A stretch of 64,000 bases of DNA from the NCBI GenBank assembly GCA_911728435.2, contig OU452198.1, positions 14,728,001-14,792,000 of the forward strand, in the 5' to 3' direction. Positions 57,801 to 64,000 of this stretch are shown here, one piece after another. Below the pieces are notes generated by a model, which saw nothing but the letters and a program-made list of their open reading frames with translations, searched no databases and had not been told where the DNA came from. Made by a program: the position numbers and the translations under genes. Position 1 is the stretch's first letter. Every line of letters starts with the position of its first letter. Source of the stretch: Apoderus coryli. Taxonomy: Eukaryota; Arthropoda; Insecta; Coleoptera; Attelabidae.

Positions 57801-60697
57801 ACGTGGATTTGCCCCATTTTGTAAACATCGAATAAAAATTCCGAAACAATTTTTTTAGTTTTTCATGCTTCTCTGAGCACGTGGTTAAAATTTTTGTACA
57901 GAGTGATAGTTCACCCTGTATACTTCGCGTAAAAACAATATGTTTGCAGTTCCCCATCACAGAACAAACTATGCAGGGCGGGCGCCAGTGGTTAGAGCTT
58001 GTGCGTTGGCGAATACACTTAATATTGACAAAGAATTAAATTTTTATAATGCCAGTGTTGGTGAATTTGTTGTTGATCTGCGAAGATATATTATGTCGAA
58101 TCGAAGTTAAGGTTTTGCGTGTTGCTATAGTTTTTGAACCCATATTTTGATTGTATCGCTCTTTATTCATTCAAATGTCCGTTTCTGCTGCATAATTCGT
58201 TTCGCTACTTCGTTGATTACCTACATGTTGTGAATGAAGTGTGAATCATATTTTGGCATTTACAATGAATCGCTTAAATATTGTTATCTTGGTTAATCTA
58301 AGCTAATTAGGTAGTAGTGCATTATGTTTTGCATTTGTACTCGTATATTAGTTATACCATTTGTATTTATTATAATTTGTCTTGTAATTGGGCGTAAGGT
58401 AAGCTTGTTAGGCAATAAATGATTCTTATTATTATTATTCACTGATGATTCAAAAACAATTCCGATACAGCAGCACGCAAGCAGAAAGCAAATCCAATAC
58501 AAAAAAAATACAATTTTTTGAATCTAATGTTAGTGTATAATAATAGAAGTACTGTGCGCTAAAATGCTATAATCAGTTAAAATCTCTGGTAGCTAAGCCT
58601 CCTTAGAGGCCCCGAGCTCTTCAAAATCAAAGTGTCGAACAATCAAAACAGACTGATAAACAATATTCCAACTTTGGTCTGGATTCCTGTCCACTCTGGT
58701 TTAGAAGGAAACGAAACGGATGCGTATCTATCTGCACCGCCCAATACCTGGGTGATGAGTTCAGAACGTTAGACAGCCAAGTAGCTGATGAATCGAGTCT
58801 AAAAGAAAGCTCAAAGTTATGTTATTTAATTGTGATTTAGATTCTTTTATCTAAGAACGACTTCAGACAAATTGTAATTGAGTTCGCACCATGTAAGTGA
58901 ATTTAATGAAACTTAGTACCGCTGTATTACCGAATAATCCCACGAAAATTTTGAAATATATTAAAAGCAAATTTATACACTTTAGATTTTTAATATAGCT
59001 AACTTATTGTTTATCTTATCGCTTGCATACTCGATTTTCGTGAGATTAAATAAGTTGCTAGAGCTTTTTAATCATCCACAGCAAGCTGCCTTTTTCGTCG
59101 ATGAGAAATATGAATTCATACTATGTCCGCAAAAAAGTCGGCATATTATTAGAGACAATGGAAATTGGTACAGTTAGGTTTTTCTTATCTAAAAACTAAA
59201 AATAAGGTAGGTAGACCATAATAGTTACATGACAAATTTGACTTTTTTTTGACATCACAAAGTACCGTTATTTATTTTTTATTTTCACCGGAAATACATG
59301 TTTTATACGTAAATAGGTAGTTTTTATTGGTTTAATAGAGTATAAACTAAAACATTAACCATAAAAAAAATTAGACACATTAGCGTTCGAAAAGAGGGTC
59401 AAAATGGGTTAAAAACTTTACAAAAACATATTTCCTCAACATATAGCAGAAATATTGAGTAGTTATTTATAGCTTTGATAGAATTAACCTATGAAATATA
59501 TCATAAAAAACTTGCTTACATAGGCGTTCGTAAATAGTGGAACAAGGGTTAAAATACAAAAAAGTATTTCGTATATAAACCTATTCGAAATATGAAATTC
59601 AAATCTAATTTTAAGTTAATTGAAACGCCATTGCCACACCCAAAAGGCAACTTAATCCGCATAACGTTTTGTTAATTTTATCGAATTAAATGATTTATAA
59701 AATGAAAATAAAACTCGAATGATGAATGATTTGAATTTGTTTTAATGATTTGCAATTTGATTTGATTTCAATTTAAATTTTAAATATGTACAAATTTATT
59801 TGACTCAGGAATTAATACTTTTCTCAGAACATAAAGATAACAATTAATAATCTTTTTCGGAAATTAATAGAGCACTGATGATGGCTCCATCATCATGGTG
59901 CTCCGAAACATGTATGGTTACAAAATAATTTGTAGATAAATCTATTAAATTTGTTTTGCTTGTTACTATATTAACATCATCTTTGTAAAAATCAGTCAAA
60001 GGTTGGATTTTTTTCTAAAACTCTAATATCGCTTCCGGTTTTTAATATAAATACTAAACACAATTTATTATCTATTTTAGGAAATCATTTGCAATCAATC
60101 AAACAAGGAATATTCGACCGAACAACTATACGAAGTCTAATTCTCTCAGACAATGTGATTGACTTTATTGCGCCAAATGCTTTTGATGATATGCTACACT
60201 TAGAGGCAATTGCTTTAGACAATAATCGACTTGCGAAGTGGAATATACAATGGTTTCACAATGCCGCATCCCTATATGAAATATCAATCAGTCAAAATTA
60301 TTTAAGAGAACTACCTGCCAAATTAACCACCAACATGGGTGGTATACCATTTTCATATCACACATATTCAGTATTAGGTAGTTTAAATTTTGACACTAAC
60401 TTGATAGAGAAAATTGATAGTAATGCATTTACGAATCTAAATATAATTGATAATATAAGTTTAAAAAATAATAGACTAGTCAAACTTCCATTCAAAGTTT
60501 TCAAAAGTATTGTATATTTCTATGAATTGAATTTGAGTGGAAATAATTTTCATTGCTTCGATAATGAGACCATAACAGAGAGTTTTGGGAATGTAAGACG
60601 GTTGATAATAGCTGACAATCCTATTGGTTTGGATTGTCAATTAAAATTGAATGAGTATTGTGAAGAAAGACTCCATTGTTTCTGTACGTTTAGTTAG
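48803..60697 (+). CDS. Secreted leucine-rich-repeat protein, two exons
   Basis: Exon 1 is 48803-49163 and exon 2 is 60081-60697. The donor GAG|GTAAAT and acceptor TATTTTAG|GAAAT join in phase to give VDLRGNHLQSI, a perfect LRR consensus across the junction, which supports the splice strongly. The product is 325 residues. Residues 1-26 are a signal peptide (hydrophobic IAKCILLLFHLNVSVA), then an N-terminal region with Cys35. About eight LRRs follow, including VEQVDLRGNHLQSI, IRSLILSDNVIDFI, LEAIALDNNRLAKW, LGSLNFDTNLIEKI, IDNISLKNNRLVKL and FYELNLSGNNFHCF. The end is a Cys-rich cap (DCQLKLNEYCEERLHCFC). No transmembrane segment follows, so secretion is inferred. The ligand is unknown; such insect proteins are usually extracellular binding modules. 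A polyadenylation signal AATAAA lies at 60860-60865. The 10.9 kb intron is packed with transposon relics. A longer transcript with further 5' exons cannot be excluded. Confidence 0.85.
49164..50013. other. Intron of the LRR gene, first part; no other gene
   Basis: AT-rich intronic DNA. No transposon family is recognised before 50014. Confidence 0.4.
50014..50448. repeat. Nested palindrome: 218-bp MITE at the TA centre of a longer inverted repeat
   Basis: The inner element 50121-50338 has ends TA|CAGGGTATATCAAAAATAAC and complement, with TA at 50119-50120 and 50339-50340. The outer arms (50014-50118, 50341-50448) are inverted copies. The joined empty site around the TA (50109-50118 and 50341-50350) is a perfect 22-bp palindrome. 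It is non-coding. Confidence 0.75.
50485..50716. mobile_element. Right arm of a mariner-like element
   Basis: It contains AAAACGGCTAAACTTAGGTA, typical of the arms in this superfamily, and ends GTCGTGGGACACCCGG|TA at 50716-50718. A related decayed end is at about 48474-48500. No transposase is present. Confidence 0.55.
50719..51261. other. Intronic spacer; no feature recognised
   Basis: AT-rich, no repeats of note. Confidence 0.35.
51262..51496. mobile_element. Possible 235-bp MITE with CAGGGTG ends
   Basis: It runs from TA|CAGGGTGTCCAATAA to TAGACCACCCTG|TA. Only the outer 8 or so bases match as inverted repeats, so two unrelated termini are an alternative. Confidence 0.35.
51895..52736 (-). 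mobile_element. Decayed repeat and mariner-like transposase scrap
   Basis: 51895-52035 is a fragment of the dispersed repeat (ATAGGTTCATCCTACGATTC). At 52130-52175 the minus strand reads RSPDLNSFDFF, the third catalytic block of the DUF4817-type transposases; a few bases on, GHL-like codons are visible. A terminus TTACGGACACCCTG|TA ends at 52736. Everything is heavily eroded. Confidence 0.5.
52737..53288. other. Intronic spacer; no feature recognised
   Basis: AT-rich; nothing supported. Confidence 0.35.
53289..53800 (-). mobile_element. Decayed relative of the 6285-7560 transposon
   Basis: It shares TATGTCCTTACCGATT and AACTAGATCAAAATTA with the arms at 6340 and 7350. On the minus strand it still has a MWGHLQRNFASHIAI reading (about 53740-53697), the WGHLK block of the transposase. 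It appears to have lost the rest of the gene. Confidence 0.55.
53860..54750 (+). pseudogene. Jockey/CR1-like LINE reverse transcriptase C-terminal part
   Basis: Frame one reads LIKVEDWCSTKKLPLNLNKC, KLMTFSKR, DVTRDLGILADNELTFNQHI. Frame two, from 54195, reads YISMVRSRLEYASIIWSPIY and CIERIQRKFLKYLFYK, continuing to about 54536. At 54626-54750 another frame gives FDDAYDRLPNKFKLDI, probably the C-terminal end. The W-C ... L-N-x-x-K-C and R-S-x-L-E-Y-A-S-x-x-W blocks mark the thumb and connection region after the catalytic palm. The catalytic motif itself is missing. Confidence 0.75.
54787..55585 (-). pseudogene. 5'-truncated LINE, C-terminal protein and 3' end
   Basis: The minus strand reads NNTVKFLGVEVDSLLSWYMH from about 55560 and stays open to a stop at 54939. 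Within it are SFYFAHVHSVLSYSVVVWGN, ILQKRIIRTI, FNHLPQHFKLVRSPKQFKMN and LLRYSFYTLNEYF, the usual C-terminal region after the reverse transcriptase. The 3' UTR ends AATAAAGACTATGATTATGA and a short ATGATT microsatellite at about 54787-54820. It is tail to tail with the preceding LINE relic. Confidence 0.8.
55837..57488. repeat. Large 1.65 kb palindrome centred near 56815
   Basis: CAAATGTTC...GAGGCC at 55837 is mirrored by GGCCTCTTCGAACATTTG ending at 57488. Long stretches (for example 56075-56530 against 56930-57385) are inverted copies of each other. The left arm carries an extra 140 bp near 55880-56020 and about 180 bp near 56540-56720. The latter contains its own small palindrome (CACAGCTAACAT...ATGTTAGCTGTG). 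There is no coding capacity. It may be a fold-back transposon. Its superfamily is not recognised. Confidence 0.8.
57489..58439. other. Intronic spacer; lone transposon end and a LINE-like tail
   Basis: A single CACCCTG|TA terminus lies at about 57913-57920. At about 58410-58438, AATAAATGATTC followed by a TTATTATTATT run suggests a LINE 3' end. Nothing coding. Confidence 0.4.
58640..58790 (+). pseudogene. RNase H fragment of a LINE
   Basis: It reads NNIPTLVWIPVHSGLEGNET followed by DAY. This matches the W-I-P-G-H-S-G-x-x-G-N-E-x-A-D block of RNase H domains in R1/I/jockey-related LINEs; here the glycine of PGHSG is V and the final AD is TD. It is isolated and dead. Confidence 0.6.
58791..59369. 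other. Intronic spacer; no feature recognised
   Basis: AT-rich; nothing supported. Confidence 0.35.
59370..59590 (-). repeat. Minus copy of the GAACGCCTATGT repeat
   Basis: It contains ACATAGGCGTTCGTAAATAG and a GAGGGTCAAAA word, the complement of units at 1990-3510. It is non-coding. Confidence 0.55.
59868..59918 (+). ncRNA. Hammerhead-like motif in the LRR gene intron, sense strand
   Basis: GCA, CTGATGA (59875-59881), an imperfect helix II (GGCTCCAT/ATGGTGCT around CATC), CCGAAA, then ACATGT, A and TGG. The core strings are intact. Helix I is poor (only about 2 pairs), so activity is doubtful. It lies about 160 nt upstream of exon 2. Confidence 0.45.
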
Positions 60698-60924
60698 AAT
60701 TAGAATGTGAAGATCAATAATACAAATGTGTAAATATGGTATGTTTAATGAATTAAATTTTATAAATTTACCTCTGTCCATGTAGAAAATCTCTCCAAGA
60801 ACAACAGCGACAGATAATCAAAAACGATGATAATTATAAAAGCTATTTAATGCATTTTAAATAAATAATTGTAGGAATTCTATCAGAGCTAACTGTTTTA
60901 AGGGCTTAACATTTAAGAACGAAG

Positions 60925-61287
60925 GCTTATCTACTTCAAAATCAGCTTTCATCTATAGGTCGATTTGCAGAACACTTCTAGAATATGGCCATCCACTTTA
61001 CCTCAACTGTCGCCGAGGTTCAATGTACAATCTCCAAATTGCAGAACGTTCAGCTCTACGAACATCAAACCAGCTACTATATACAGCTGACAGCTGTACG
61101 CAAATAGTACCAATAGAGGAACGACTACCACACTTAACTGCAAAGTTTGCCAGTTCTGATGAGCAAATAAGAAGAACACACGAATATGCTATATTGCTAC
61201 CTCCTGAACACATTTCCCGTCTGAAATTTCCACCTGAAAGTCTCTTGGAGGCTTTGCAGAGACTGCACGAACATGGCCAAAATTGAG
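60925..61287 (+). pseudogene. Jockey-like LINE C-terminal fragment
   Basis: It reads ICRTLLEYGHPLYLNCRRGS, MYNLQIAERSALR, then IVPIEERLPHLTAKFASSDE, QIRRTHEYAILLPPEHISRL and LEALQRLHEHGQN, to a stop. This is the conserved end of jockey-type reverse transcriptase proteins. A small deletion separates SALRT from SNQLLYT. It lies 230 bp downstream of the LRR gene on the same strand. Non-functional. Confidence 0.7.
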
Positions 61288-61566
61288 AATTCAACATCAG
61301 GAATTATTAAAACTAAAACTATAAATTAATCTCTTGTCTTCTCTTTTGAATCTTTGTTTTTTTTTTCTTTCAAAAATATTTAGGATTATTTTAGTTTACA
61401 ATATACAATCAATTAAGAGGATTTCATGTCCGTAAATATAATAAATGAAAATAATTTCGTGGCAAAGCGGACTAAAAAGTTGGCTTTACCTACACAAGGA
61501 ATTTTGTTTAATTTAGCAGGGCCCCAGTCTAATTCGATAGAAACCAGACCGAGGCATGGGTCGACA

Positions 61567-61614
61567 GGTACTGACGAATTCGTTTCGCTCTTGTTATGAG
61601 CTCGTCAGAGCACC
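61567..61614 (-). ncRNA. Type I hammerhead ribozyme, unit 1
   Basis: On the minus strand, helix I is GGUGCU (61614-61609) pairing with AGUACC (61572-61567), six pairs with one G-U. The core is CUGACGA (61608-61602). Helix II is GCUC/GAGC with loop AUAACAA (61601-61587). Next is GAAA (61586-61583). Helix III is ACG/CGU closed by AAUU. The cleavage triplet is GUC, with cleavage predicted between 61573 and 61572. All invariant hammerhead nucleotides are present. Helices II and III are closed and helix I is open, which is the type I arrangement. Cleavage at successive units would release 525-nt monomers. Confidence 0.9.
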
Positions 61615-62091
61615 ATAGTCGCTGCCCATCACAAATATCGACCTGCATTTAAGCACAATAGGATACACAACAGTAGACACATGTAAACATATATCATCTA
61701 CATGTACATAGTAATGCATATCTCATACCATGCAGAGGCCGAACAAACTCAATGTATAGGTAAAACCAGTCGTATAAATAGAAATAAATATAAATAAAAA
61801 TAGTATGAACACAAAACGCTAGCAGGAGACCATTTTATCCTTCTGCCAGCATCTCCCAAATATTTGGGTTTCAGCAATGCTCGGACGGTGGTCTCCAAGC
61901 GTTCTGCCGTCGATGTTTAATGCCAAATAATGAAAAATTAAGAGGATTTCATGTCCGTAAATATAATAAATGAAAATAATTTCGTGGCAAAGCGGACTAA
62001 AAAGTTGGCTTTACCTACACAAGGAATTTTGTTTAATTTAGCAGGGCCCCAGTCTAATTCGATAGAAACCAGACCGAGGCATGGGTCGACA

Positions 62092-62139
62092 GGTACTGAC
62101 GAATTCGTTTCGCTCTTGTTATGAGCTCGTCAGAGCACC
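62092..62139 (-). ncRNA. Type I hammerhead ribozyme, unit 2
   Basis: Identical in sequence to the unit 1 ribozyme. Predicted cleavage is between 62098 and 62097. Confidence 0.9.
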
Positions 62140-62616
62140 ATAGTCGCTGCCCATCACAAATATCGGCCTGCATTTAAGCACAATAGGATACACAACAGTA
62201 GACACATGTAAACATATATCATCTACATGTACATAGTAATGCATATCCCATACCATGCAGAGGCCGAACAAACTCAATGTATAGGTAAAACCAGTCGTAT
62301 AAATAGAAATAAATATAAATAAAAATAGTATGAACACAAAACGCTAGCAGGAGACCATTTTATCCTTCTGCCAGCATCTCCCAAATATTTGGGTTTCAGC
62401 AATGCTCGGACGGTGGTCTCCAAGCGTTCTGCCGTCGATGTTTAATGCCAAATAATGAAAAATTAAGAGGATTTCATGTCCGTAAATATAATAAATGAAA
62501 ATAATTTCGTGGCAAAGCGGACTAAAATGTTGGCTTTACCTACACAAGGAATTTTGTTTAATTTAGCAGGGCCCCAGTCTAATTCGATAGAAACCAGACC
62601 GAGGCATGGGTCGACA

Positions 62617-62664
62617 GGTACTGACGAATTCGTTTCGCTCTTGTTATGAGCTCGTCAGAGCACC
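62617..62664 (-). ncRNA. Type I hammerhead ribozyme, unit 3
   Basis: Identical in sequence to the unit 1 ribozyme. Predicted cleavage is between 62623 and 62622. Confidence 0.9.
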
Positions 62665-63141
62665 ATAGTCGCTGCCCATCACAAATATCGGCCTGCATTT
62701 AAGCACAATAGGATACACAACAGTAGACACATGTAAACATATATCATCTACATGTACATAGTAATGCATATCCCATACCATGCAGAGGCCGAACAAACTC
62801 AATGTATAGGTAAAACCAGTCGTATAAATAGAAATAAATATAAATAAAAATAGTATGAACACAAAACGCTAGCAGGAGACCATTTTATCCTTCTGCCAGC
62901 ATCTCCCAAATATTTGGGTTTCAGCAATGCTCGGACGGTGGTCTCCAAGCGTTCTGCCGTCGATGTTTAATGCCAAATAATGAAAAATTAAGAGGATTTC
63001 ATGTCCGTAAATATAATAAATGAAAATAATTTCGTGGCAAAGCGGACTAAAAAGTTGGCTTTACCTACACAAGGAATTTTGTTTAATTTAGCAGGGCCCC
63101 AGTCTAATTCGATAGAAACCAGACCGAGGCATGGGTCGACA

Positions 63142-63189
63142 GGTACTGACGAATTCGTTTCGCTCTTGTTATGAGCTCGTCAGAGCACC
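63142..63189 (-). ncRNA. Type I hammerhead ribozyme, unit 4
   Basis: Identical in sequence to the unit 1 ribozyme. Predicted cleavage is between 63148 and 63147. Confidence 0.9.
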
Positions 63190-63666
63190 ATAGTCGCTGC
63201 CCATCACAAATATCGGCCTGCATTTAAGCACAATAGGATACACAACAGTAGACACATGTAAACATATATCATCTACATGTACATAGTAATGCATATCCCA
63301 TACCATGCAGAGGCCGAACAAACTCAATGTATAGGTAAAACCAGTCGTATAAATAGAAATAAATATAAATAAAAATAGTATGAACACAAAACGCTAGCAG
63401 GAGACCATTTTATCCTTCTGCCAGCATCTCCCAAATATTTGGGTTTCAGCAATGCTCGGACGGTGGTCTCCAAGCGTTCTGCCGTCGATGTTTAATGCCA
63501 AATAATGAAAAATTAAGAGGATTTCATGTCCGTAAATATAATAAATGAAAATAATTTCGTGGCAAAGCGGACTAAAAAGTTGGCTTTACCTACACAAGGA
63601 ATTTTGTTTAATTTAGCAGGGCCCCAGTCTAATTCGATAGAAACCAGACCGAGGCATGGGTCGACA

Positions 63667-63714
63667 GGTACTGACGAATTCGTTTCGCTCTTGTTATGAG
63701 CTCGTCAGAGCACC
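63667..63714 (-). ncRNA. Type I hammerhead ribozyme, unit 5
   Basis: Identical in sequence to the unit 1 ribozyme. Predicted cleavage is between 63673 and 63672. The unit itself is truncated by the window end, but the ribozyme is complete. Confidence 0.9.
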
Positions 63715-64000
63715 ATAGTCGCTGCCCATCACAAATATCGGCCTGCATTTAAGCACAATAGGATACACAACAGTAGACACATGTAAACATATATCATCTA
63801 CATGTACATAGTAATGCATATCCCATACCATGCAGAGGCCGAACAAACTCAATGTATAGGTAAAACCAGTCGTATAAATAGAAATAAATATAAATAAAAA
63901 TAGTATGAACACAAAACGCTAGCAGGAGACCATTTTATCCTTCTGCCAGCATCTCCCAAATATTTGGGTTTCAGCAATGCTCGGACGGTGGTCTCCAAGC

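Larger units (their letters stand above)
61411..64000. repeat. 525-bp tandem satellite, 4.9 units, cut by window end
   Basis: Units start at 61411, 61936, 62461, 62986 and 63511 (the last is partial). I see only three substitutions between units (61641, 61723 and 62528), so the array is highly homogeneous. Every unit carries a hammerhead ribozyme on the minus strand. The 72-codon open frame present in each unit on the same strand is low-complexity and I regard it as chance. The array continues beyond the window. Confidence 0.95.

Noticed and set aside
61450..61560. Box-A-like TGGCAAAGCGG and TTCGA on the plus strand of the satellite, suggesting a pol III promoter
   Set aside because: The box B match is weak, the spacing of about 80 bp is long, and the strand is opposite to the ribozyme. 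Not enough to call.
62119..63912. Four identical 72-codon minus-strand open frames, one per satellite unit
   Set aside because: They repeat only because the satellite repeats. The product is hydrophobic low-complexity without family resemblance, and the ribozyme on the same strand explains the conservation better.

Overview
This is an AT-rich eukaryotic window, almost certainly from an insect. A beetle or similar order is plausible but the sequence does not settle it. The evidence is the insect-type DUF4817-like transposases with CAGGGTG...CACCCTG ends, the jockey/CR1/RTE-like LINE fragments with (TTA)n tails, a THAP-type P-element relative, piggyBac, hAT, pogo and Penelope relics, and a spliced secreted leucine-rich-repeat gene. 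Nothing prokaryotic is present.

Layout. 1-10 kb: dispersed repeats, a composite inverted-repeat DNA transposon (3601-5876) with a broken DD41D transposase, and a second transposase relic (6285-7560). 10-18.4 kb: three copies of one long-inverted-repeat family. The largest (13907-18382) is split by a 2.9 kb P-superfamily element with an 8-bp target duplication, and that element itself holds a LINE endonuclease fragment. 18-33.4 kb: MITEs, a piggyBac derivative (22617-23548), Penelope and pogo relics, tRNA-like SINE heads, a nested element at 26811-27845, a 380-bp hairpin, a fold-back transposon (29700-31895), and a Tc1-like 5' end next to a hAT 3' end. 36-48 kb: a LINE reverse transcriptase relic, a dispersed relative of the terminal satellite, the only transposon with an intact transposase (39426-41512), a hAT relic, and a jockey-like LINE that is broken by a 157-bp hammerhead-carrying retroposon. 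48.8-60.7 kb: the one host-like gene, a secreted LRR protein in two exons separated by a 10.9 kb intron filled with transposons. 61.4-64 kb: a 525-bp tandem satellite running off the window end.

Most interesting: (1) every satellite monomer carries, on the minus strand, a complete type I hammerhead ribozyme with an invariant core and three closing stems. (2) Related hammerhead-like motifs occur elsewhere in the window (28912-29291, 38184-38232, 47108-47155, 59868-59918), alongside a Penelope-type GIY-YIG relic. (3) A recurring nested architecture: mariner-like elements with CAGGGT ends sit exactly at the TA centre of a larger palindrome. In one family the whole composite has multiplied as a unit.

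Only the LRR gene and the 39426-41512 transposase look intact as proteins. The other coding traces are frameshifted, truncated or internally stopped.
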